64,000 nt of DNA, from the NCBI GenBank assembly GCA_020698575.1, contig CM036256.1, positions 14,337,908-14,401,907 of the forward strand, read 5' to 3'. Every line of letters begins with the position of its first letter. Within the stretch, counting starts at the first letter, position 1. The notes under the pieces are model-generated. The model had not been told where the DNA came from, did no database searches, and saw only the letters and a program-made list of their open reading frames with translations. This stretch comes from Bostrychus sinensis. Its lineage: Eukaryota; Chordata; Actinopteri; Gobiiformes; Eleotridae. Made by a program: the position numbers and the translations under genes. Shown here in pieces: positions 49,947-59,041 of the stretch.

Positions 49947-51443
49947 ATGGCAACATCCCAAAAGAACGATGCACCGCTAAGTCCAGCGGAAATTGAGGAA
50001 GTGAGGGAGATTTTGGCCAATGCCGAGAGAGAATATAGGGAAGAAATGACTAAAATTATTTCCGTTGCGGATGAGGTCCTAAAAGAAACGGAGTGGGTTC
50101 CAGACACTTCACCGAAGCAGAAAATGGTCAGTGCGAAGAAGGGCATTGACCAAATTTCAACAGTGGAGGGCGCCAAGACACTCTCTCTCCTTAACAAATT
50201 AGTGCCTGTCATCTCGATAAACAAGCTAAAGCCCCTAATTCGCCAATACTGGGAGAATGTGGTGCTTTCGCCTTTGCAGGAACAGAAAGGCCAGCTGGGA
50301 GAGATGTTTCTAAAAATAATCGACATGACATCTATTGAGATTCTCATTGCATTCCAGGACTTTGTTTTCCCACAGAAGAAAGGCAAGCGACCCCCTTGTA
50401 TACCCCCGCTGGTATCTCAGGAAGCAGTGGAGAATGGGCTTCACTCATGTTTATACAGAAACTTTGGAGCAATTTTAGAAATGAGGGGTGAATCCCTAGA
50501 CGAGCTGTTTAGATTGGTGTGCTATGAGGTGACATGCAAAGTCAACTCAATTCTGTCCAGGAGCAAGATCCGGGGATACCTTTTGGAGATAGCTGAGGAC
50601 GACAGTTATGAGACACCCAAGAGAAAGCTCAAAGCCATGGTCCGTCTTGCTAAGACCATGGTTCCTAAAAACAAAAACTGTGGAGAAAGTAAAGACAGTG
50701 GCTGCACCGAGGGGGCCTCAAATCAGGTCTCCATTCCAGCTCATCTACAGCCCCAGGTCGAGGAGCATGATCAGCCTGCCTGTCCAGAGTCCACTCTACA
50801 AAACAAGCCTGACCACAACAGCTCTATGCACCTCTCTGCCACTTGCCCACATTCTGATGCCAAGGCCACAGGAAGTCCAGAGTACCCTGACCCAGTCTTC
50901 ATCTTCACACCTCAGAAGACACAAAGTGAAGTGTGCCCAGTGTCCACTTCCTTCATCTACCTCTCGCCCACTTTTGCGCCCACCAATCCAGGATACTATC
51001 AACCAAACTTCACAACACCTCAAGCCACAGATAATCAAATGTGTGCCCAAGACCGAAGCCTATATGTTTGGCACAGGAGGAAGGCCTTCGTCTTAATTGA
51101 TGAAATAATCTCCCGCCTTTTTGATGACCAGAGAGGACCGCCAGCGGAGGAGTTGTCCACCAAATTATTTTTCCAGCTGTGGGCACAAATATCAGAATGG
51201 CACATCTTCACTGAACTGGACCACCGCCATATTAAAAATGTGGCTATATCTGTGGTCAAGGATGTATCAAAAACCTTTAGAAATATTTGCCAGGAAATAG
51301 CTACACTCAACCAAGACATTCTGATTGCAGAAATCATCGAGCGGATCATCAAACATTTAGAGATGCCACCAAAGAGGAACTTTTTCCAATCCACCGTGCA
51401 CAGACTTCGGAAATCCTTTACCAGCCTCAGGGCTACACATTAG
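49947..51443 (+). CDS. Unrecognised intronless 498-aa protein
   Basis: A single open frame of 498 codons starts at ATG 49947 (context ACAAAAATGG) and ends TAG at 51443. I do not recognise the family. The N-terminal third is helical and charged, with repeated Glu/Lys-rich segments (AEIEEVREIL, NAEREYREEM). Residues 130-220 resemble a globular helical unit (LDELFRLVCYEVTCKVNSIL). Residues 235-365 are Pro/Ser/Thr-rich and disordered-looking. The last 130 residues are again helical (AFVLIDEIISRL, FQLWAQISEW, LIAEIIERII) and end basic. There is no signal peptide, membrane span or retroelement motif. The length, Kozak context, codon use and CRE-bearing upstream region support a real gene. Intronless fish proteins of this kind occur in lineage-specific families; that link is inference. 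No clear AATAAA is seen within 300 bp of the stop. Confidence 0.75.
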   Translation: MATSQKNDAPLSPAEIEEVREILANAEREYREEMTKIISVADEVLKETEWVPDTSPKQKMVSAKKGIDQISTVEGAKTLSLLNKLVPVISINKLKPLIRQYWENVVLSPLQEQKGQLGEMFLKIIDMTSIEILIAFQDFVFPQKKGKRPPCIPPLVSQEAVENGLHSCLYRNFGAILEMRGESLDELFRLVCYEVTCKVNSILSRSKIRGYLLEIAEDDSYETPKRKLKAMVRLAKTMVPKNKNCGESKDSGCTEGASNQVSIPAHLQPQVEEHDQPACPESTLQNKPDHNSSMHLSATCPHSDAKATGSPEYPDPVFIFTPQKTQSEVCPVSTSFIYLSPTFAPTNPGYYQPNFTTPQATDNQMCAQDRSLYVWHRRKAFVLIDEIISRLFDDQRGPPAEELSTKLFFQLWAQISEWHIFTELDHRHIKNVAISVVKDVSKTFRNICQEIATLNQDILIAEIIERIIKHLEMPPKRNFFQSTVHRLRKSFTSLRATH

Positions 51444-52065
51444 ATGCCTAATTGTCACAGTTGTGAGTAGGTCTTCAAAGCCATTCTTTTTATAGGATTC
51501 ACCGTTTATTGACTTTTAACATCACAATATAGCTGCTATGACTGACGACTCGTGAGTAGGACACAGACTGCGTACATTCATCGTCTTCAGATTTAAGTCT
51601 AAAGGTTGTGAATGCTGTTTTGTGTTTACTATACTCACATTAGTCTTAACTGTTCAGCCATGATGGATGTTAAAGTGTGATATTCAGTGATTACTTAATT
51701 TTGGTTATGTGCCTAAAATTTTAAAAAAGTTGGATTTGAAGATCTCTTTGAACTGGAAGAGAGGCCAAGCTGAGAGTGGCAGCTGCGAGAACAGATTCCG
51801 AAACTTTACCTGCCTCAACATTGTGCAGCAACGCGAAAATATTCACAAGCAATTGGCGGATTTGGAGTAGTCTGGTCATTAAGACCACCAGCGTGCCACT
51901 GGAAGGAGGGGTGACGCTCGGCCTGCAAAGGCCCAGCTCTAGTCTGGTTTGCATGCATAGCAGTTGAAATTGTTATGGGACAGTGCTGTTAACACTGTCC
52001 CCAACGTTCCTCCTTAATCTGCTGTGTTGCCCTCAGCCTGCACATCTCTGCCATTGCTACATGTA
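51444..52065. other. Intergenic, no feature recognised
   Basis: Downstream of the intronless gene. It probably includes its 3'UTR; only short chance ORFs are present. Confidence 0.5.
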
Positions 52066-52738
52066 TGGGGCTATTATTGTTGCAAAAAGATTTGTGCGTG
52101 TGTAAATAGATTTGTCTGTAATAAGTTGTGTGCGTATTACGATTTGTGTGTGCGTATTACGATTTGTGTGTGCGTATTACAATTTGTGTGTCCGTATTAC
52201 GATTTGTGTGTGCGTATTACGATTTGTGTGTCCGTATTACGATTTGTGTGTGCGTATTACGATTTGTGTGTCCGTATTACGATTTGTGTGTCCGTATTAA
52301 GATTTGTGTGTGCGTATTACAATTTGTGTGTGCGTATTACGATTTGTGTGTGCGTATTACAATTTGTGTGTGCGTATTACAATTTGTGTGTATGTAAAAT
52401 TATCATGTTGTAAAAGCAAACAAGCTAAAAAGTTCTAAGTCCTACGAACAAAGCTCTAATTACACACAATATTTTTGCACAAATTGTAATACGCACACAC
52501 AAATTGTAATACGCACACACAAATTATAATACGCACACACAAATCTTAATACGAACACACAAATCGTAATACGGACACACAAATCGTAATACGCGCACAC
52601 AAATCGTAATACGGAAACACAAATTGTAATATGCACACAAATCGTAATACGCACACACAAATCGTAATACGCACACAACTTATTACAGACAAATCTATTT
52701 ACACACGCATAAATCTTTTTGCAACAATAATAGCCCCA
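52066..52738. mobile_element. TA-flanked inverted-repeat element built from two opposed 20-bp arrays
   Basis: The termini TGGGGCTATTATTGTTGC and its reverse complement sit between TA dinucleotides (52064-52065 and 52739-52740). Inside the termini both arms continue as inverted copies (AAAAAGATTTGTGCGTGTG and its mirror), then about 13 forward units of a 20-bp repeat (GTGTGTGCGTATTACGATTT type, 52129-52393). A short spacer of about 90 bp follows, then about 10 units in reverse orientation (52487-52680). The whole can fold as one hairpin. TA target duplications suggest a Tc1/mariner-type non-autonomous element. Cys/Val-rich ORFs here are repeat translations, not genes. Confidence 0.8.
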
Positions 52739-52932
52739 TAATATGCATGGTCCTACGCCTTAGTGGCTGTGAGTGCTGCAATGGTTCCTGGAACAAATAC
52801 CTAATCTGTCAAGTGTCCAGTATCAAACTTCACCGCGATCTATTTGAGATGTTTCTATTTTAATAACTGTTTGTCTCAGTTTGTTATTGTCCATTTTTTC
52901 TCTATTTTCTCCTTTTCATGCAAGAAATAAGT

Positions 52933-54077
52933 CATCCATCCATCCATCTTCTTCCGCTTATGCGGGACCGGGTCGCGGAGGCAGCAGTCTAAGCAAAGAT
53001 GCCCAGACTTCCCTCTCCACAGACACTTCCTCAAGCTCTACCGGGGGGACCCCAAGGCGTTCCCAGGCCAGCCGAGAGACATAGTCCCTCCAGCGTGTCC
53101 TAGGTCTTCACCGGGGCTTCCTCCCGGTGGGACATTCCCGGAACACCTCCCCAGGGAGGCGTCCAGGAGGCATCCGGAACAGATGCCCGAGCCACCTCAA
53201 CTGACTCCTCTCGATGTGGAGGAGCAGCGGCTCTACTCCGAGCTCCTCCCGGGTGACAGAGCTCCTCACCCTATCTCTAAGGGAGCGCCCAGCCACCCTG
53301 CGGAGGAAACTCATTTCGGCCGCTTGTATCCGGGATCTTGTCCTTTCGGTCATGACCCAAAGCTCATGACCATAGGTGAGAGTAGGAACGTAGATCGACC
53401 GGTAAATCGAGAGCTTTGCCTTTCGGCTCAGCTCCTTCTTTACCACAACAGACCGATACAACGACCGCATTACTGCAGACGCTGCACCGATCCGCCTGTC
53501 GATCTCACGCTCCATCCTTCCCTCACTCGTGAACACCAAGATACTTAAACTCCTCCATTTGAGGCAGGAACTCTCCTCCAACCTGGAGAGGGCAAGCCAC
53601 CCTTTTCCGGTCAAGAACCATGGCCTCGGACTTGGAGGTGCTGATTCTCATCCCAGCCGCTTCACACTTGGCCGCAAACCGCCCCAGTGCACACTGAAGG
53701 TCCTGGTTTGAGGAAGCCAACAGAACAACATCATCCGCAAAAAGCAGAGATGAAATCCTATTGTCCCCAAACCTGACACCCTCCGGCCCCTGGCTGCACC
53801 TAGAAATTCTGTCCATAAAAATAATGAACAGAACCGGTGACAAAGGGCAGCCCTGCCGGAGTCCAACATGCACTGGGAACAGGTCTGACTTACTGCCGGC
53901 AATGCGGACCAAGCTCCTGCTCCGGTCATACAGGGACCGGACAGACCTTAGCAAAGGACCCCGGACCCCATACTCCCAGAGCACCGCCCACAGGACACTA
54001 CGAGGGACACGGTCGAACGCTTTCTCCAAATCCACAAAACACAAGTGGACTGGATGGGCGAACTCCCATGAACCCTC
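52933..54077 (-). mobile_element. Rex3-like (RTE clade) retrotransposon, reverse-transcriptase half, degenerate
   Basis: On the minus strand it encodes CFVDLEKAFDRVPRSVLW, GLRQGCPLSPVLFIIFMDRI, the catalytic LLFADDVVLLA, and after a frameshift near 53.55 kb a conserved C-terminal region (LTYGHELWVMTERTRSRIQ, LRWLGHLFRMPPGRLPGEVF). The 3' end at 52933-52948 is the GATG tandem tail typical of Rex3. The frameshift makes it non-functional. The matching endonuclease half lies at 54822-55845. Confidence 0.9.
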
Positions 54078-54095
54078 GAGGGTTCATGGGAGTTC
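54060..54095. repeat. Perfect 36-bp palindrome at the Rex3 break
   Basis: The left arm GAACTCCCATGAACCCTC is followed at once by its exact reverse complement, centred on CTCGAG. The left arm is Rex3 coding sequence; the right arm is an inverted copy of it at the edge of unrelated AT-rich DNA. Confidence 0.95.
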
Positions 54096-54821
54096 ATACG
54101 TATAACCGGATTTTAAAACACTGTTGAGTTAGGGCTGTGGCAAGCAAGACTCTCACACAACTATTACATTTATGTGTATACTATGATATATTGCAATACG
54201 GTAAGGATGAAGCTATACATTTTTAATACAATTTTGGGAAAATAGTAAAAAACTAATGAACGTATAAAATGTAAAGAAAACACACACTGCATGACACTAA
54301 ACTAAATAATGTAATTTTATTCATGCTCTGACAAGATGAGAATTATTCCCAGCACTATGAGAAAGTCCTTAGACATTTTTAGTAATAAATTAAATAAGTT
54401 ATGTGGGAACAACATTTTGGGACATCACATTTTTTCTTTTCAGATCACATTTTGCCAGCTCCCATCACTAACTAGTTTGTATTTTTGCACAATTATAGCA
54501 AATTCTCGCAATTTAATTGCATTAAAATGCCTAAATGCTAACTGCAATCCATTATTTATAAGCAACCCGGTCTAAAAATAAAAAGATTTTATGCTAACAA
54601 CAATCACAAAGCATTTTATGGAAGCATTTTGTAAATATCTAGGTGGTTAGCAAGTAGTGGTCAAAAGCTCCATATTTAAACAGAAATGATCTAACGTGCG
54701 TGCGTAATACTTTCATGGCTTTGTCTTACAAATCACGCGACACGAACAGCTCACTCACTGCTTCTTTCATTCCTAGTGACTAGACTGGGTTTTAAGTTCT
54801 GGAATCGGGACCAAAATCAAT
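54096..54821. other. AT-rich segment replacing the middle of Rex3
   Basis: About 720 bp of AT-rich sequence sits where roughly 240 codons joining the endonuclease and reverse transcriptase would be expected. No ORF of note and no clear target duplication are visible. It could be a filler inserted during a rearrangement, or host DNA between two partial copies. Confidence 0.5.
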
Positions 54822-55845
54822 GACATGTGCCTGCCGCCTGGGCTGCAGCACGCTTGGCCTGCCAGTACCCATCGGCTGCCTCAGGAGTCCCATGAGCCAT
54901 CCAGGCTCGATAGGACTCCTTCTTCAGCCTGAAGGCATCCCTTACTTCCGGTGTCCACCACCGGGTTCGGGGGTTGCCGCCACGACAGGCACCACAGACC
55001 TTACGGCCACAGCTCTGAACGGCTGCATTGACAATAGAGGTGGAGAACATGGTCCACTCGGACTCCATGTCTCCAGCCTCCCTCGGGATCTGGTCAAAGC
55101 TCTCCCGGAGGTGGGAGTTGAAGACCCCTCTGACAGAGGGCTCAGCCAGACGTTCCCAACAGACCCTCACAACACGTTTAGGTCTGCCGAGTCTGTCCGG
55201 CCTCCTTCCCCGCCAGCGGATCCAGCTCACCACCAGGTGGTTATCGGTTGACAGCTCAGCCCCTCTCTTCACCCGAGTGTCCAAAACACACGGCCGAAGG
55301 TCAGAAGACATGACTACAAAGTCGATCATCGACCTCTGACCTAGGGTTTCCTGGTGCCACGTGCACTTATGGACACCCTTGTGCTCGAACAAGGTGTCTG
55401 TTATGGACAAACTGTGACTAGCACAGAAGTCCAATAACAAAACACCACTCGGGTTCAGATCGGGGAGGCCGTTCTTCCCAATCACACCCCTCCAGGTGTC
55501 ACTGTTGCTGCCCACGTGGGCGTTGAAGTCTCCCAGCAAAACAATTTAGTCCCCAGTCGGTGCACATTCCAGTACCCCTCTCAGGGACTCCAAGAAGGCC
55601 GGGTACTCTGTACTGCTATTTGGCCCGTAGGCACAAACAACAGTAAGAGACCTGTCCCCAACCTGAAGGCGCAGGGACACGACCCTCTCATTTACTGGGG
55701 TAAACTCTAACACATGGCGACTGAGCTGGGGGGCTATGAACAAGCCCACACCAACCCGCCGCCTCTCACCGCGGGCAACGCCAGAGTGGTGGAGAGTCCA
55801 ACCTCTCTCGAGGAGCTGGGTTTCATTAAAAAAAAGAGACATCTA
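54822..55845 (-). mobile_element. Rex3-like retrotransposon, endonuclease half, degenerate
   Basis: On the minus strand the apurinic-type endonuclease is readable: ERGWTLHHSGVARGERRR, VVCAYGPNSSTEYPAFLESL, LGDFNAHVGSNSDTWRGVIG, CTWHQETLGQRSMIDFVVMS and GNPRTRWWTPEVRDAF. A stop codon near 55,543 splits an otherwise single frame. Its order and strand relative to 52933-54077 fit one broken element of the kind common in teleosts. Confidence 0.88.
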
Positions 55846-56180
55846 AAAGAAGTATAAGCAGTTCTACAGATTATGCTCACACCCAAATTTGAATTGTGAC
55901 CATAAATCGTCATATAAAAATATTGGACCAGAAATCAGGAAAAATTAAATATAATAATAATATTGTGTAGGCTTTTTTAGTTTTCATTTCTAAACATAGT
56001 CAGGGAAATTACATTTAGTCTATAAAAATAGATTTATACTCCAATTATTTTTAATTAAAAGTTCCAACCATGGGATCTTTTGACATTTGCAAGGGCTGTA
56101 AAAGGCCTTATTAATAATTTCTTTAGTTAAGAGTAAAAACCTTAATCTTAAGCCTGTGCTGCCCCCTGCTGTTGGAAGTA
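55846..56180. other. Intergenic, AT-rich, nothing recognised
   Basis: Separates Rex3 from the H2A promoter. No coding or repeat signal is visible beyond simple AT-richness. Confidence 0.5.
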
Positions 56181-56189
56181 GCGAGAGCA

Positions 56190-56289
56190 GCGCCAGGTGC
56201 GGTCAATTATCCAATGACCTCAGGCCACGATAAAAAGAGTCTGGGGAGGGCCCGGCTGTACCTGCGCTGTCCCTGAGCGTGCAAACCTG
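56190..56289 (+). promoter_or_regulatory. Promoter and non-coding first exon of the H2A variant gene
   Basis: An E-box CAGGTG (56194-56199), CCAAT (56211-56215) and a TATA-like ATAAAAAG (56230-56237) precede a probable TSS near 56,260. The exon ends at 56289 with the strong donor CCTG|GTGAGT. The intron (56290-57022) ends CTTTCACTATAG, 7 nt before the start codon. Confidence 0.6.
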
Positions 56290-57029
56290 GTGAGTGTATG
56301 CTACGATTTTTGCAGGCCTGTCTATTTCGTGTTTTCTAACCCGCAAAAGGCTATCTGGACATTTAGTAGGTTACTTGTTAACAGCCTATTGTGCTAAAAT
56401 CAAGTAGCCCATCTTCAGCGTCTCCAAAGCTACAAACCAAATTTCTTTTCACTTGATTGTAATTATCTTAATGCCTAAGATTGTCTATCGATGTTTGAAC
56501 TTACTTACTGCTAGTCATTTGTAAAACCAGATAACTTTTACTCAAGGTTTTTAATTGTACACTTAAACATACTTTTACTGGAGTGAATTTTAGAGAGAAT
56601 GTTACTTTTAAATTACTTTACTGCTCAGTTTAATTTTTATTGTTACTTTGGCTTAAGTAATATCTCAAGTTAACAATACATTTACTTTTGCACATGCAGC
56701 GTCTGAATATTTGAGAGGAAGTTTAAAGATTCAGTCGGACAATGGTAAAAATCAGTAGGCTAACTATATATAACCCTGCTTTAAAAAACAAAAAATCATT
56801 GCCTCCCACATAAATCTAAATATTTCACCTCTGCTTAATCTGAAACAATCAGAATATCCAAGGGGCACTCTTTAATGGCCATTTCTTGCCTTGAGTTTTT
56901 CAATGTTTCATAACTTAAGCACCTAGACTTTACTTGTATGTAGGCTTTTAAATGGTCATGGAAGCCCTCCTTTACAGCTTAAATGACACAATTGGTAATA
57001 ACTTGTCTTTCTTTCACTATAGCTTCAAG

Positions 57030-57449
57030 ATGTCTGGCCGTGGAAAGAAAGTTGCTGCCCCCAAATCCAAATCTTCCATGTCTAGGTCTGTCAGAGCCGG
57101 GGTGACGTTCCCAGTGGGGCGTATCCACAGAATCCTCAGGAAGGGGAACTATGCCCAGAGGGTGGGGGCTGGAGCTTCGGTGTACCTGGCTGCTGTCCTG
57201 GAGTACCTCTGCGCCGAAATCCTGGAGCTGTCTGGAAACGCATGTCAAGTCAACAAGAGGCACAGAATCGCCCCTCGCCACATCCTTTTGGCTGTGAGGA
57301 ACGATGAAGAGCTAAACAAACTGCTTTCAGGGGTGACCATCTCAGAGGGAGGGGTGATTCCTAATATCCAGGCCGTTCTCCTGCCCAAGAAGACAAAGGC
57401 ATCCAGAGATGATGACATGACTAAAGAAGTTCAGTCACAGGAGTTTTAA
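57030..57449 (+). CDS. Divergent histone H2A variant with an H2A.X-type SQEF tail
   Basis: 139 aa starting MSGRGKK, right after an acceptor at 57021-57022. The histone fold is clear: AGVTFPVGRIHRILRKGNYAQRVGAGASVYLAAVLEYL, with the acidic-patch residues in AEILEL and NDEEL. Compared with canonical H2A the alpha2-loop-alpha3 region is altered (GNACQVNKRHRIAPRHILLA), the docking region reads SEGGVIPNIQAVLLPKK, and the C terminus extends to SQEF. SQ-E-hydrophobic is the H2A.X motif phosphorylated by ATM/ATR-type kinases, here Ser136. A poly(A) signal AATAAA at 57483-57488 and a 5'UTR intron indicate a polyadenylated, replication-independent histone. It may be the oocyte-type H2A known in some fish; that, and the E-box in the promoter as an oocyte cue, are inference. 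Acts in nucleosomes. Confidence 0.9.
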   Translation: MSGRGKKVAAPKSKSSMSRSVRAGVTFPVGRIHRILRKGNYAQRVGAGASVYLAAVLEYLCAEILELSGNACQVNKRHRIAPRHILLAVRNDEELNKLLSGVTISEGGVIPNIQAVLLPKKTKASRDDDMTKEVQSQEF

Positions 57450-57499
57450 TGAGCAGTTTTACAATTCAAATTTTAAGAGCATAATAAAGACTTTTTAAA

Positions 57500-58975
57500 C
57501 TACAGGGTATGGCTCTGTCTGATTTTGTTTTCTAGGAGGAAGGGATTTCCAAACCAACCGTGGGGAAAGAGCTGTGAACTTTTTTGTTTTAAATGAATGA
57601 GGGCTTATTGTTTGGTTAGTGCTTCCTGGAGCGGGCAGAAGTCTGGACCCAAGCGTTTAGTGTGGCCGTACCAGGAAAAAGGGGCTTACTCAAACATGAG
57701 GGAATAACTCAAAACACAACTTGAGGTATATGTTTCAGATAAGCATAACATGGTAGAAGGCTCTCAAGCTGATTCTATGCCCTTTAAAGACTGATGCCCC
57801 ACATTTCTTTCCTCCACATTTCGGTGTACAGCTGGAGGTTCATGCAGAGCTGCTATGTTTAACTCTGACAACAAACTGTCTTTAACTGGTATAAAATTAA
57901 ACGTGTTACTTATTTTGCCAGATGCCTTTTAAATGTCATCATGTCTGTCTCCTGTTTGACAATACGCACCAAGTCTAGTTATCCCACAGTCTGTCCTTTG
58001 TCTCAATGTGTGGCACTAATAAACTTTTATAAGCTCCTTTTATCACACTGTCTGCCCAATAAGAGTGCCTCTCTCTGGCCATTAAAACAAACTATGTAAT
58101 AGTCACTTTATATTAAAATATATGACCTCAAAGTGGTTTTACTGGTTCCTGGACATGAAACAGAACAGCCAGCCTTTCATAGACACTAGGCATGCAACTG
58201 TGAGAATGCATACAGTCTTTACAAAAACATGAGAAATAAAATTTTTTTTTTTTTTTGGGGGGGGGTCTACATAAAGTGCTGTCCATTAGTGAAGTGGTTA
58301 CTTTTCTTAAATGATTCACTGTAGCAACCCCTAAAAGAAAAGGGAGCAGTTAAAAAAGACTTCTATGCCATAACAGTTGCTTACTTTTCAGAAAATGGAT
58401 GCAGTTGTAAGACAGCACAGCAGTATTCGCAAATATCCACAAATGGTTGTGGAGATTCTCAGTCATCCAGGCTCTCACAATCAAAAGAAGACATTTGGAC
58501 TTGAAGGGTAGAGTCCTTAGACACTAGTCAACCACATGTGTATTTAGTAAGTATATTACAAATTAATGATACTGGGAACTATTTTAAATGAAATGTCACT
58601 GCCTTTACCTTCTGCAGACTCTGGCTGATGTCATGTGGCTTGCCTTTTCAATTGTTTTAAAAACCTTATATGTGGGTGACACTGAGAGACACTGGCTGTC
58701 ATGACAATATTTATTTTGGAAACTTTTAAGCCCTGTCTGGAAGAAATGACAATTATTGAGGAATGTATTCAATTTAGCGCTGTCTTTATCACTTGGACAA
58801 AGACTTGTAAAGACCAAAGACCCTTTTTTGTCATGGATTTTCAGGATTAGTTGAATAGGTGGTGAAAGATAGAAAACACTGTCATTTTGTCCTGCGGTTC
58901 ATTTTTTATGGGCAGCGTGGGATGCTGGGACAAGTGTGTGAGGGTGTGTGCAGTTAATTAAATATGTCCATGGTC
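57500..58975. other. Intergenic between H2A variant and prg4-like gene
   Basis: AT-rich, with a T14/G8 homopolymer pair near 58,243-58,265. No ORF of note or recognised repeat. Confidence 0.5.
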
Positions 58976-59041
58976 ATGTATAAAAGTACAGCATGCAGAC
59001 AGACAGGAGGAGACAGAAGTGGTGCAGATTTTTAGTTGAAG
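58960..59041 (+). promoter_or_regulatory. TATA promoter and 5'UTR of the prg4-like gene
   Basis: TATAAAAG at 58979-58986 lies about 60 bp before the start codon. GTTAATTAAAT a few bases upstream (about 58,953-58,963) resembles an HNF1 half-palindrome, which would fit liver expression; that is inference. Confidence 0.65.

Noticed and set aside
49937..50386. 149-codon ORF antisense to the intronless gene
   Set aside because: It is a shadow frame opposite the better-supported 498-codon gene and has no features of its own.
52024..52678. Cys/Val/Tyr-rich ORFs on both strands (CVCVLRFVCAYY)
   Set aside because: These are translations of the 20-bp repeat units; a 20-bp period rotates through all frames, so open frames arise without selection.
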